64,000 nucleotides of DNA from Epiperipatus broadwayi (Eukaryota > Onychophora > Udeonychophora > Euonychophora > Peripatidae), in assembly GCA_028023455.1 (NCBI GenBank), contig JAQFVV010007276.1, forward strand, positions 52,008 to 116,007. The letters run 5' to 3'. The notes under the pieces were generated by a model. It was not told the origin of the DNA. It made no database searches and saw only the letters and a program-made list of their open reading frames with translations. Below, one piece after another: positions 1-12,358 of the stretch (position 1 is the first letter of the stretch; every line of letters starts with the position of its first letter). Position numbers and translations under genes: made by a program.

Positions 1-330
1 TATTGCAAAATGGTTAGTCAATTTTTTCACATATGTTGATCAAATAGTGAATGTTTCATATATTATGTTGCTGACATTTCACCAAATTTATTTGTGTATA
101 TTTCAAAGCATGTTAAAAGTATTAATTATGTATATAAGTAGGTAAAATAGCATTTTGAAAAAAGTCACTGCAAAGCAATGGCACCCCCAAAAATCCTTTT
201 AAAAAAACTATGGCAAATAAATATCTTACCAAGTTTTCCAATTGCTAGATGAGATTTGAGTGATTTTTCATCTTTATTTTAGTTTCTCACTAAGGAAATT
301 AGTTATTTATTTAATTGACCAATATTGGAT

Positions 331-407
331 GGTTATGTAGTTGGCTATGAGCCAATACATGAGAACATTTCATTTGCTCTGGATTTGAATCCCAAGAATG
401 CATAACC
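331..407 (+). repeat. Degenerate tRNA-like segment (possible SINE head)
   Basis: A 77-nt stretch begins with GGTTATG and ends with CATAACC, a perfect 7-bp acceptor-like pairing. Inside are a D-arm-like hairpin (TTGGC..GCCAA) and a B-box-like motif GGATTTGAATCC. The anticodon loop lacks U33 and the T arm is misplaced, so it is not a functional tRNA. A tRNA-derived SINE fragment or chance are both possible. Confidence 0.3.
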
Positions 408-1729
408 CAAGATCCTTGGTACATATAGGTAAACATGCTTTAATCTTAAGTATTCTATTACAAGACAAATATATCTCCAACAGATTCTTTTTATGGTACA
501 GAGCAGTGTTACTCACTAGACATTAGCAATTGAGATGCTTATTTTACATTCTGGTTAAGAGCAATATTGGGTGACTAACAGGACTGATTATGATTGTGCA
601 TCTAAAAAAACATCGTAATCAAAATTTGGAAAAATTATACAGCCTAAACTTGATTTTGAAGTCTATAGCATGACAAGTAAATATGCTAATACCAGAAAAA
701 TCATTTATATGTATGGCTAAATAAATTTTGTAAACAAAAAAATCTAATAATCCATAAATTGATATATATATATGCAAGTTATATTTTAGAATATCACAAC
801 TCAAAGAGCAAAATATTTTTTGCTATATTTGCAAATTATTCCATAAGATCATTTATTAGTTTCTTTTCTATCTTAATAATTCTCTTAATGTATTTTACAA
901 GCCTTTTATTGTATTTGCTTATTTTTTTGTGTACTTACTAACATAAACATCAAAATAGGTTAAGCAGAAGATGAACAATTTCTGAAAACATGTTAAGTAG
1001 GAAATAATCAGTTTAGTTGATCAGGAGACCATGCAAAAGTCAGGCATAAGAAGTAACAGGTTAAGCTTCAATCCAGAAATTTTGGCTCTCTGCACACTAT
1101 GTGCATGAATAGAAAGTTCTAAATAAAATATAGCCTTTTGACTCTTATCATAAGATTTTCAAATAGCCATTTGCTTCAAATTTTTTATATATAAAAAAAA
1201 AAAATTAAAAGATTGTGATCTGGAAAGTTTAACTTTTGAGTGTAAGCTTAGATATGGGTGTAATTTTGTAACAAATAAAATATAAAAAATTGATTAAGCT
1301 TATTATTTTCTGAGAAATAAAAAAATTTATAGATATTTCAATAATTACTCATGCTTACCCATTGCAATATGTTTTACAGACAATGGATGGATTGCTTTTA
1401 ACAACACTTCTTAATTATCCATTGCTTACAAGTTATAAAAAACATCAAAGCTAAGATTTATAACTGTATTAATAATAAATTCAACTGATATAAGATTAGC
1501 AAACAATGATCATTATTCTTATATGGTAATATTGTAAATCAGAAAATCCATGGTCTTCAAACCATGAATTTAAAAGCAATTTTTAAGTTTTGCATAGAAG
1601 TCAGTTTAAATTAACAACAACAACAACAACAAAAAAAATATTTTAAACTATATACAAAATTTCTAAATATTTACATGAAAAACCAAATAAAAAAACCCAT
1701 ATTTACAAAAGTATTAAAATGAATCATTC
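408..1729. other. AT-rich non-coding stretch
   Basis: No gene or clear element is seen. The two short open frames on opposite strands at 619-941 are low-complexity, rich in I, F, Y and L, and overlap each other, so they look like chance frames in AT-rich DNA. Confidence 0.5.
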
Positions 1730-2080
1730 GTAAAAAAACAAAAGCTATCTTTCACAGAATTTTGAAAAATACAGGAAAGTTTCAATTATGAGGTTTGATG
1801 AAAATAATAATGGAAAAACCAAGTTCTTAAAAGAATACATTGAATGTAAAAAGAAAGTCATACAATGTTTTATTGCATATTTAACTCTATTAGTTTATTT
1901 AATAAGTTTATCATAATTGTCTTATAAAAATGTAAAGTTTGCATAATTATGAAAAAAAAAAGAGCAGTTAGTGATAATACTAATGGTATGAACGTTAACA
2001 GACTTTAGTTAAAATATTAAATTACTTTTTTTATAACTATGTATACACAAGTAGTTGGTGAAAGTATGTATGTGTGAACT
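1730..2080 (+). repeat. Diverged dispersed repeat, copy 1
   Basis: This stretch aligns, with substitutions and indels, to 3300-4065 in the same orientation. Shared blocks include AAAGCTATCTTTCA, the ATTTTGAAAA that follows it, a TTTTATTG..CATTTAA block, and GAGCAGTTAGTGAT near the end. It has no coding potential. It appears to be an old interspersed repeat or local duplication of unknown class. Confidence 0.5.
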
Positions 2081-3299
2081 AAGCTGGCAAAAGAATTAGA
2101 TACAATACTAAATTAAAATTATTTCTTAAACAAATAGTGTGCTATCAAAGTAAGATGTTTCTCTTACTGCCAACTATGCAAGGATTTGGGTGAACCTATG
2201 TTAAAGACTCTCTTATATGTTACTAATATGATATAGCCACATGAGCTGAATGATGGAAATGTCTGAGATAATCAGGAGTGATCATAAATAACTAATGGCT
2301 GAATATGTTAAGATAGATGTGGAAGTCTTAAACATAAAACATGTTTATATATATATAGTACAACTTATTTAATTCTACCCTGCAGTTCTATTGGTGAGTG
2401 GCAGACTTTGAATCAGAAAATACATAAATCGCACTCAAACTTTATTATTGTTAAGCAATAATGCATTCCCTTATTAATATTATTTTAATTCCAATGTGCA
2501 CAATTAAAAATATTGCTTAATTTGAAGTTTAAAATATACACAGAATTTTCATAGTGATGATATTAAATGTATATCTTTTTGTAAAATTAATGGTTTATAT
2601 ATATTAATTGTATTAAGACATTTTTTAGTTTAAAATTATATACTATTTGTTCTTTTAGTTTTGATTGAAGATAACTGCTAAAAATAGAAGCCAAAACATA
2701 GCATTACTAAATAAAATATTACAAAGTTTAAGAACAACTTTAATATGGTAGTATATTTAATATTTTCTCAATCTATTCCTTTCCACATATATGTATATTG
2801 ATTGTCAACCATGTTAAGACTTTTACTCAGAATTGTACATTTAAGTTTGCATAACAACACATAATCTCATTGTCACAGTTACTGTAAGAAGATAGCATAT
2901 GTTAATCCAGTATTCCTCTAACTTGGCTAATTAAATAGTAATAAAAACGTAAAGAGATAGAAAATATTGTTTATACAGAACTAGCAATAGCCTTTGATGA
3001 CTCAGTACCATATCCTGCAAGTCAGATACTGCCTCTTAGTTAATCTTTTATATGTGATGATCATTCCATTATCTACAACTGGATACAGCTCTAGTTTAAA
3101 ATTAACATCAAAGTATGAGATAGTGATTCTTATATTAAATAGTTTTCTTTTTTGATTCTCAGATGTTTAACATTGATCCAGTTTAAATAGAAAGAAATGT
3201 AATGACCAAAGATTTTGGATTTAGAAAGATCTTTTCTAAAACTATATACAATATTCCAGTGTTCTCATGAGAAATAAATAACAACCAGAATAATTTACA

Positions 3300-4065
3300 A
3301 AAATATTAAAATAAATCAACCTTAGGAAAACAAAAGCTATCTTTCATAGAATTTTGAAAATAAAAGATTTGATCATGAACACTTTTGATGAAAAATAATA
3401 ATTATGAGATTATGTTTCTAAAATAATATATAGAATATTAAGATAAAAAATCACATTGTGTTTTATTGTACATTTAAATCTCTCATTAATTTTATTTAGA
3501 AAATTCATCACAATTATCTTATGAAAATGAGGACTTTGCACAAATATGAAAAATATAAACAACTATTTACATTAATCAGTTAATAACTGAAACATAGGCT
3601 TATTTATACCTGTGTCTATATATATGTAATATTAGGGTATGAGCACAGACTTTCACACGACCCACCACTCTCCACTCCATCTAATAACACGGATACACTT
3701 AAACATACATATGTTGAAAAGATAAATAATCACCAATATACGTATTTCATGCTAAACCAGCAATCATCAGTTGGTCCAGATTATCATCTGTGTAGAGATG
3801 ATAATCTGGACCAACTGATGAATGCTGGTTTAGCATGAAATACGTATATTGGTGATTATTTATCTTTTCAACATATGTATGTTTAAGTGTATCAGTGTTA
3901 TTAGATGGAGTGGAGAGTGGTGGGTCGTGTGAAAGTCTGTGCTCATACCCTAATATTAATCAGTTAAGTAACAGAGCAGTTAGTGATGATATTAACTGTC
4001 AAAAGTAACAGATTTTAGGTTAAAATATTTAATAATGTTTGTATAACTGTGTATAGACTTATAAT
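3300..4065 (+). repeat. Diverged dispersed repeat, copy 2, split by a hairpin element
   Basis: This is the second copy of the 1730-2080 repeat. Collinear similarity runs to about 3625 and resumes after 3957 (GAGCAGTTAGTGAT near 3974). It is interrupted by the foldback element at 3629-3957, so the hairpin arrived after the duplication. Confidence 0.5.
3629..3957. mobile_element. Hairpin (foldback) element, ~160-bp arms
   Basis: Two arms of about 160 bp are almost exact reverse complements and are separated by only a few bases near 3793. Outer ends read AATATTAGGGTATGAGC and GCTCATACCCTAATATT; I find only two or three mismatches between the arms. A core including AATCACCAATATACG and TTTCATGCTAAACCA is shared with the hairpin at 46846-47110 and weakly with 26405-26482, so this is a repeat family. 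It has no coding capacity. It is a foldback MITE-like element; its mobilising enzyme is unknown. Arms this similar suggest recent formation or arm-to-arm gene conversion. Confidence 0.88.
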
Positions 4066-5159
4066 TGGTCCATATATAAGTTTTATCATACTATTCAAAT
4101 CACCTTGAACACTTTAAATTAACACTTATTTTAGACATTTAAATTCTATCAGCGAGAATAAGTTTTGGGCAATGATAGAGTGGTAAACTCTGGAGCTTCA
4201 AGTCCATGAATCATACCAAGCTCCATCACTTCTGTCACTCAAACTTTTTATGATCTCCCAAACAATAAAACCACTTGTTTATTATTATTAATGAGAACAG
4301 TATGAAGCTTTAAATAGTATGCGCTTTATAAAAATACTTCAAATATTGCATGATCGTTCAATGAAAACAATATATTATAATAATACAATCTTTTTATTTT
4401 TGTAGTGAAAATTTGCAATTTAAGTTAAAGTTCATTAATAATTAAAATTCAATCTTAAATAAACAATTTTCAAATAACTTATATCACTTTTTATTGCATA
4501 TGCTTCGAAGAATTAATTGAAATAAATGCATTAGGCAGGATAAATATTTCAGCATAACAATAAAATCTTAAGAGTAAAAACAACGTTTGGAGGGAGGAAA
4601 GTAACACTAAAAGATTGATGTTTGGATGATTGACAAGCTTCTATAAATATATCTGTAGTAATTTATGTAGCAATTAAGTTTAATATATAGCCTTATTACA
4701 ATTTGATTTACTTATGGAAAATTTTCTTCACTCACTGCTTTGATATCCTCAATGATTATTCTTTTGTATTGCAATGTACAGAGTTGATTTTTATTATCAT
4801 TATTAATGATATATATGAGTGATGGAGGAGAGGACATATTTAATAGCCTGGATATTTTTTTTTTTTGGCATAATTAGATTGCATTTAATAAAATACTTTA
4901 ACTACCAAGATAATTATTTATATAGTTCATTAATATAAACACACTCCTAGAATTTTATCCTAGACATTAATTTGTATCCTCATTAGTTAAGATCTTGAAA
5001 AATAATATGAATTATATTAATAAAGTTTTTACTAATACAATGACAGTAGACCATGGCTGATATTTATAAAATTTATATGGCCCTCATTTGCAGCAGTTGT
5101 CTAATCAAATGAAAATAAAAATTTACATACTTATATATATATATATATATGAATATGTA
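4066..5159. other. Non-coding AT-rich stretch with an AT microsatellite
   Basis: No gene is seen. An (AT)n run lies at about 5131-5150. A weak tRNA-like A-box/B-box pair near 4166-4215 is too degenerate to call. Confidence 0.5.
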
Positions 5160-5960
5160 TAAACATTAAAATCATAAAGCTAAACTAATCAATAAAATAA
5201 TAAAAATTACCCCAAATCCACAACTCAACCAGAATAACCAAAATATATAAACTCCAAAACACAATCAATGGTTTCACTGCATAAGCAGACTTCTCAAGTG
5301 CAAAGAAATAAAAAATAACATATTTAAACTAAACCTTACCCACAATTCCACTTACATTCAATACATCCTTAATATTAAAAAAAAAACTTTTAAATAAATT
5401 GTTTCAGAATCATAAATTTCCAATAATAAAGATTCTTTAATTCTTCTTTTTATTTCATTTCTCTCAAAGAAGACAACCTTAGTGTCATCAAAATTAATAG
5501 TGTGGACTGTATCTTTTTCATGGTTATAAAAGGCAAAACTAAGATATTTATTTCTAACTCTACTTTTACCTACCTTTATTCTTTCATTTAATTTCAAACT
5601 ACTCTGAACTATATATATATCTTCTTACAAAAACAAGGAATAATATAACACTTCTTCAGGAATAGTTTTTCTATAAAAAATTTATTTTGTATTATTTAAT
5701 AAATTATTCAAAGGAATAGCCCTTTTCCAAGCAATTTTTTATTTTATTTCCAAACAAATTATTACTTTTACACACAATTCTATAAGAAGACAAAAAAAAA
5801 AAAAATCATATTTTTCTTTGTCCTTTACATTATTACAAATATTATTACGATTAAATAAAATACTTTTAACAAATTTATCATAGTAGCCAACACTCAAATA
5901 ATATTTATAAAACTGACCTTTTTGAAACGATTATATTTTTTGGCTAGACTAATTGAGTTG
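5160..5960 (-). pseudogene. Penelope-like element remnant: GIY-YIG endonuclease C-terminal part
   Basis: The minus-strand frame at 5597-5358 encodes 79 residues that match the C-terminal half of the GIY-YIG endonuclease of Penelope-like retroelements. Visible features are a basic VGKSRVRNKYLSFAFYNHEK stretch, HTINFDDTKVVFFERNEIKR with the family's H-x-I-x-F-D spacing, then RRIKES. Upstream (5600-5680) decayed sequence still reads YYSL..ED.YIVQSSLKLNERIKV, where the Y-x-G-x-T-x-R block would be, but stops interrupt it. Reverse transcriptase upstream is absent. Downstream, at 5262-5301, a hairpin flanked by CTTGAGAAG and GAAAC resembles a decayed hammerhead. It is a dead element tail. The family assignment rests on motif resemblance only. 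Confidence 0.6.
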
Positions 5961-6673
5961 TGAATTTGGGGTAATTTTGATTATGAATATATATATACTT
6001 AATATTTATTTATAAAATAAAAGCATAAAGTGACCAAGAAGATAGTAAATTCATATTTGTGTATACATGGAAACAATAAATAATATAGAAATTGACCAAT
6101 ATATATATGTATAAGACAAATACAACTATTTGTCTAAGCAGTTGCCATTTTAATATTTCAATTAGAGAACTAGTTTTAATCAGAAAAATTAAAATATCAA
6201 AAAAAATTATTTATTTTCATGTATAAGTATATACACAATGTATAAATTAACATATATATAATTTAAATCTTGGAAATTATACACCTAGAAACCACCACTG
6301 TCAGACATCAAAATTTATGCTATTATACAATTTCAATTTTGGTAATCAAAGTAAAAAAATGTTAAAAAAACAGAAATGTAGAAAGTAATTATATTTAGTT
6401 TTTTATTTAAATATCCATATATAATGAAATGTAATAAGTAAAAAATAAGTACAAAAGCATATAATTAATAAAGAAAATTTCATTTTAATTGACATAATCT
6501 TAAATCAAATAACAGTTCAGACGACAGCAATAAAAAATGAATCACAACATATAGAAAATTACAAAAAAAAAAAAAATCATAATGATAAAATACAAACGAA
6601 GAATAAAATCTCCTTTCTAACATTATTATTTAAATGCACTTTTTTTTTTCTTCATTGCTGTGCACTGACAAAC

Positions 6674-6679
6674 TTTATT
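6674..6679 (-). terminator. Candidate polyadenylation signal of the tectonin gene
   Basis: AATAAA on the minus strand about 210 nt after the stop codon at 6888. In DNA this AT-rich the hexamer is common, so the 3' end is only a suggestion. Confidence 0.35.
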
Positions 6680-6887
6680 CAATGATTTATAACTTCCAAT
6701 ATGGATAGATTTAAAATGCTATACAAATGTACACTTAAAAAAATAGTTAATTCATTTTCTTTAATGTTTTGGTTCGGTAGACTTCCAAGAGAGAACTCTG
6801 CATAGCTATTGTTGATCATTTCATAAGAGAAAAGACAACAAAATGTTAACAATCAATAAATAATAACAACAAAAAAATCTGCTAAAG

Positions 6888-6947
6888 TCATGGTGAAATG
6901 TCTTCAGATGGAAGTACTCCACGGATGCTGATGTGCTGCCATCCACC
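6888..6947 (-). CDS. Tectonin beta-propeller gene, last coding exon
   Basis: This exon follows the acceptor TTTTAATTGTAG, encodes GGWQHISIRGVLPSEDISP and ends in TGA (6890-6888). It is read in phase 0, which matches the phase-0 end of the exon at 12358-12239. The junction gives GWEYGIG-GGWQHISIR, the W-x-x-(I/V)-S-x-R pattern that closes a tectonin blade. The 5.3-kb intron before it contains an antisense RTE LINE. The C-terminus is short and ends soon after the last blade. From general recall it does not resemble the end of vertebrate TECPR1, so a TECPR2-like or lineage-specific member is possible. That choice is an inference. Confidence 0.8.
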   Translation of the reverse strand, partial: GGWQHISIRGVLPSEDISP

Positions 6948-8520
6948 CTACAATTAAAAAAATTTATAAATACAATCATATCTATAAATACACTTATAAT
7001 TAATTATATGTGTAATAAACATGTTCATAATTATAAGGGATGCCTTCATCATGTTAAAAAATATAAAATTTTAATGACTATTTTTATTATTTCTTTACTT
7101 TTATTGATGAATAGAAGGAAGATTAGACTTTCTTCCATATTATAAGAATTAAAAAAACCATAATCAAATGGCTTTTTTGTTTGGGAATTAATAAAAAACT
7201 TGAGTTCCAGAAGTACAAGAACTGGAATTGAGCTAAGAATCATATGCTCCAGAAATATGATACTCTACCATTGCACCAAATAATACAGACCATTATATGC
7301 ATATTTAAAATGCCCTTGTATTTTTTCATTTAGAGATTCAAGAGCCGAAGTGTAGAATCGATTTATCAATGGAAATTGATTAACATCTATAAGTATTGAC
7401 AAATTAGATTAGTGACAAATTAAAGGATTTTGTTTATATACTTATTTATCCTAAGCTAATCTTGTGTGAATGTTAATGTATCATCATTTTGCTGTATTAG
7501 TTTATATATAGCTGATTTGGGTTTTTCAGTAACTTTTGCATAAATTCCATCTACATTTGAGCTATCACAATTAATATTTACCTAAAAGATCTAAATTATT
7601 AAAATCACTGGTGGAATTCAGCCAGTTCCAATTGATTCAATAGAAATGCTTCATAAAAGTTTTATACTTCAGTGAACTGATTGTTAAAATGATATTTGTA
7701 ATCATATTTACTTGGTTATTTCATAATATCATTATTTGTGTGAAAGCTAAAATAGTTTTAACATGTTCTTGACAATTTGAGATTGCTGTATGAACAAACC
7801 CTATGTTCTTTATGAAATACACTTATTATTCCTATATATTCATTATACTGTAGAATAAAATCACATTTATTACCAACAAAATTATATTCTGATTATGGAT
7901 CAATAAAATAAGTACAATTTTTGTCTATAAAAGTTTATGCTATAAGAATGCTTTTGCAGATGAGATGTGCTCATACTATTAATTGCAAACATAAAGATAG
8001 AATTCATATATAATTTGGAAAATATTATTTGACAGATGTCAGATGCTGGCATCTAATGGATCAGATTGAATTTTATTCTGTTTATTTTATATTTGCATGT
8101 TTATCATTCTTTTGTATGATAAGTTTGTCATAGATTTTTGCAGTAATAGAGTTTGCTACTTGTGCTGAATACAGAATTTTCTTGCTCTATGAGATTTGCA
8201 TAAAAATTTAATTAAAAAAAATAATGTTTGTGTTCTGAATTATTAAGTTCCACTACACTTTTTTTTTATATTTATGTGGAAATTTTCACAAAAAGTAATA
8301 ATTACAATTTTTTTTGGATACATTTTTAATATTATAAAATAAAATATTTTTATAATTCATTTTGGTACATGTGCAAATTATTTTATTTCATATAGTTATA
8401 CATAAAGAATTACAGAAATGTATTGTATTATTAAAAATATTACAAATATATCAATAAAAAATGTTCATAATATATTTCACAAAAAGAAATGATAGAATAA
8501 TTTTTTCATAAGTAATACAT
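6948..8520. other. Intron sequence of the tectonin gene, left part
   Basis: This is part of the 5.3-kb last intron. The open frames at 6933-7145 and 7049-7243 overlap on opposite strands and are low-complexity. Apart from the tRNA-like segment at 7221-7285, no element is recognised. Confidence 0.55.
7221..7285 (-). repeat. tRNA-like / SINE-like fragment
   Basis: On the minus strand an A-box-like TGCAATGGTAGAGTATC is followed by an anticodon-arm-like TATTTCTGGAGCATA and a weak B box AGCTCAATTCC. Stems are incomplete. It is probably a decayed tRNA-derived SINE or pseudo-tRNA. Confidence 0.3.
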
Positions 8521-11115
8521 TAATCATCATCATCACTTTCAACCATTATTAATCAACTCCAAAATAATCCAGTTTCTCCAATGTCTAGACTCTCTTCAAT
8601 ATAACACAGTAGCAAATTTTATTTCATTTATCATTTCAATGTGGACAATTTATAGGTCTTTCAAAATCATCTGGCATCCAATTTAAGATGCCAACTGCCC
8701 ATCTATTATAATCTCATCTAGCAGTATGCCTAACCCAGCAGTCCATTTCAGTCTCATCACTGTTTCAATGGTATCAATGATACTTGTTTGTATTCTGATC
8801 CAGGTATTTAAGTTTTTTAGCTCTTCTTGTTACTCCTAATATATACCTCTCAATATTTCATTTAGCAGTCTGAAGTCTATGAATTGCTCTTTTGTTAAGT
8901 GTCTAAGTCTCAGAAGATCAATAAATAAAAAATGGTAAAACATATTTATTAGAAGTTTTCTTTTTCAAACACATAGGCATATTTCCTATTAATATTAAAT
9001 TACTTTTACTAAACACACTCCATCCAAATTTAATTCTAAAATTAATTTCTTTCATTATGTTTTCAATCTGTATATTTGTAGTTATTAACTTGCTTTAATT
9101 CATGATTATCAGTCATTATTTTCTTACTTTAGTCTTTATAGTATTTATCTTTAGTTGTACTTTCTTACTTTCATCTAATAACTTTTGCAATATTTTCTGA
9201 AACTCTGAAGCATTATTTGGGAAAACAACCACAACATCTGCAAAATCTAGATGATGTAAATAAAATTGACTTACTTTTAATCAGCTTCCCATTTTAATTC
9301 AGAAAATATTTTCTATAAAATCATTGTAAAAAGTTTTGAAGATATATTATCACTTTGTTCACATTAACACTGTGTCATCTAACCATTGCTATTGTATTTG
9401 ATAAATACTCTTCAGAAGATAACGATATCCCATATCTATATTTTGATAATTCGGTGCTTAGAATCATATGCTTTTTCATAATTTACAAATCCAAAGCACA
9501 ATAATTCATATTCAATGATCTTTTCTATAACCTTTCTCATTACTTGGACATAATTCACAGTATTAAGACCATTTCTAAATTCAGTTTGTTCTTTTAGGTG
9601 ATTAAAATTAAAAGTTCACTGGAAATGAATTTTGGTCAAGATTTTATATAGAAACTAATAAATCTGTAATTTTCAATATCTTCTTTATCACCTTTCTTAA
9701 ATATCAGTATTACTATTGTATTTTTTCAATTATCTAGAATGTTTTAGCACTAAGGTATTAATTATAATTCCATCATTTCCTGGAGTTTTTTCATTTTCCA
9801 TAGATTTGATTGCATAACTTTTGTCTTCATTTCTAATAGTGGGCAGTTCAGAAATTGGAAAAAAAGTATAGGCAATTACTATATAATTCTTGATAGAACT
9901 GTTCCACATAGTTCATGATCTGTTCACCTTATTATAAAAATAACTTTTCTACTAATACCAAGATGTACAATTTTGAGATAGTAATTCTTGCACAATTCAC
10001 AATTATATTTTCTTATATCATTATTAACTTTTTTTTATATTATTTTAGCAAAACTCTAGATATTCATTTCTTCTTAATAGATCATTTAAAAAATTTTCAT
10101 ACCTCTTCTTTTTTTCATACAGTGTTTTGTTTCAGTAAAAAAATTATTGCTAAATTGGTGCTTTTTTTGCACCAGTTGTCTTTATTGCAGTTCTTAATAG
10201 TCTTATTATTTATCTTCTTATTAATTTCATCCAAGTCTGAACCATCTTCAAAATCTGTTAATCATCTAAACAATTTGAAAATTCTAATTTAAATTCATTG
10301 GAGTTGTCTCTAAAGATTAGAAATATCAACTATTAATTTTGCTTTTCTTAATAATTTTCATCTCTCTAGTTTTGCATTAACACATATCTTAAATCTTACT
10401 AATCAATGATCACTTCCTGTATCAAATTTATTGAAAATATTATAATCTTGAATATATATTTGCTGTTAGGCAAAATATAATCCAATTCTGCTATAACTTT
10501 ATTTGGTTGTTTCCATTATCCATTTCCCTTTAGCATTTTTTTTTAAAAAAAAAATTATAATATACAATTTTTTCTCTAGAACTTTACAATACAGTGGCCT
10601 CTCTCATTTCTTTCACAATAACTAAATTTACCTACAGCACTTTCATCTTTAAATCATTTACCAATTTTCGCATTAAAGTCTTCCATAATAACTCTAAAAT
10701 GTCTGGTCTGATTAAGACTTCTACATTTTCATCACAATGAAAAATTATTGGAGCACAATCTGAATTATCAAAATTTGATATCTTCCATTAATTTGAATAA
10801 CTAATCTTGCTATTCTGTCTGATATACCATCAATTTCCACAATGCTGTTTTTCCATTTCTTAAATCAATTGTCTCTTCACCTTTTCTTTTAACTTCATAA
10901 AATCCAATAATGTCACATTTAATAGTTGACAGTTCTATTTCCAATTTGTGCAATTTTCCTTCACTTGAACATGATCTGAAGTTCTAAGTACTTAAATAAA
11001 TGATCATCATTGAATGATGGCCTAGATCTCCAATTAAGAGAATTCTTAACATCATTCACTTTCAGCCACCAAAGCTGTTTAGTCTGGTCTCTTTACAGCC
11101 TCTTGAGATTTAGAG
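8521..11115 (-). mobile_element. Decayed RTE-type LINE, antisense to the plus strand
   Basis: Read on the minus strand, this region is a heavily mutated copy of the LINE at 38740-41935. The endonuclease N-terminal part appears near 10990-10850 (an EVKRKGEETIDL-like stretch), the NKFDTGSDH motif near 10440-10400, the RT segment KEQTEFRNGLNTVNYVQV with FVNYEKAYDS near 9600-9450, and the LINE 3' end with its TGATGATGATGA tail near 8535-8521. Stops and frameshifts occur throughout, so no protein is made. It sits in the last intron of the tectonin gene in the same transcriptional direction as that gene. It usefully keeps a segment (ELSTIKCDIIGFYEVKRKG) that the 39-kb copy has lost. Confidence 0.8.
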
Positions 11116-12238
11116 ACATAATTTAGTTTTGTTTGTTATGATTGTAAATATTTTTTTTTTGTAAAAAAAAGATCATGCTTTCAAGAAAACTCGATATTTT
11201 AATTAAGCACTATCAGGCAAACGAGGAGAAAGACAATGGTGTTTCTTAATCTTAAACTCAGAGATAAAAATCCAATAAATTTACTGTGATAATTGAAGTG
11301 TTTTGGTGAGTAGTCAATTCATATTTGTTATATATAAAAATAATCATAAGGTATCAAGTGAACATTTAGGAATTTGCCCTACTCAATTCTTTTAAAGTCT
11401 TAAAGAGGAATCAAAGTCTCCTTTCAATTAACAGTAAATCAAACCTGTTAGTAAATTATTTGAATCTCACTATTGGATGAATCCAACATAATCTGTCATT
11501 TTGTCAAATAAGTACTTTTCAATCTTGAATAAAGATCTTATACAATGATAGTATGACACTGTAGCTATTTCTTTATGCTGATAGTAAATAACAATTTAAT
11601 ATAAAAAATTAAAATTTTCATTAGCAGCTAGTTTTTAATAAATCTTTTTATGTAATCAAATAATGTCAAAAAAGATTTAACAGATAAAGGTACAATAACT
11701 CATGGAACTACGATATTCCTTGAAAGTGATAAAGACTACCATCATCCCATAATTATATTTTTTTCTAAAGTCAGCATTGTGACTTCATTTGATCAACCAT
11801 TATTAACCTGAAAATTTTATCATATGATTAACAATAATCAGATTTCCATTTATTGATCATTATGAATTTCAAGTAGAAAAAAAAAAAAATCCTAAAATGG
11901 CTTGCAAGCTAAAAATTTTTAAGGCTCATCCAGACTGGATTTAAGGTCATGATAAAATGCATGGCTAACAATTATGTCATTACAAAGTTTATTTTTCAAA
12001 AGGAAATTCAATGCTTATATAAGCACACAAATATATACAAATTTTAAATGTTAAAATTTTTTAAAAAATTGAAAAAAAAAAAAAATGTGGTAGCACTCAT
12101 AATATACTACATAAAATCACATGTGTAAAATAAAAATAAATCACAAAATATTTAAAATGAAAGTAAAATTTAAACATAGAATAATGGTGCAAATAATTAC
12201 AAAAATATAAATTCATTGATAACTGCAAAATGTCTTAC
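11116..12238. other. Intron sequence, nothing recognised
   Basis: Right part of the last intron of the tectonin gene. AT-rich with short poly-A runs; no open frame or element supported. Confidence 0.5.
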
Positions 12239-12358
12239 TCCAATTCCATATTCCCATCCTGTGCCTATAAGACAATCTTTAGTGATTCCCCGCCTTCTCG
12301 CAATAATACCATTCACAGGTCCACTTCCTATATCAGGAAAATCAGCAACAGCCCAAAC
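12239..12358 (-). CDS. Tectonin beta-propeller gene, penultimate exon
   Basis: A 120-bp exon of exactly 40 codons lies between acceptor GATTACAG and donor GTAAGA, phase 0 at both ends. It opens with VWAVADFPDIGSGPVNG and continues IIARRRGITKDCLIGTGWEYGIG. VWAV plus the R-x-G-(I/V)-T and G-T-x-W spacing is the tectonin repeat signature. Joined to the previous exon it completes SVGPDDQ-VWAVADF, the canonical blade core, which confirms both splice sites. An extra DFPDIGSGPV loop sits where most blades have a short GxV turn. Composition is visibly more GC-rich than the flanking introns. Confidence 0.9.

Noticed and set aside
619-941. Two overlapping open frames of 60-61 codons on opposite strands
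   Set aside because: Low-complexity I/F/Y/L-rich translations, overlapping each other, no domain; expected by chance in AT-rich DNA.
4166-4215. A-box/B-box-like pair suggesting a tRNA
   Set aside because: Stems do not pair and the B box is weak; left as a possible SINE trace only.
9915-10292. 125-codon plus-strand open frame
   Set aside because: It lies antisense to the decayed LINE at 8521-11115; its K/F/L-rich product mirrors A-rich LINE coding sequence.
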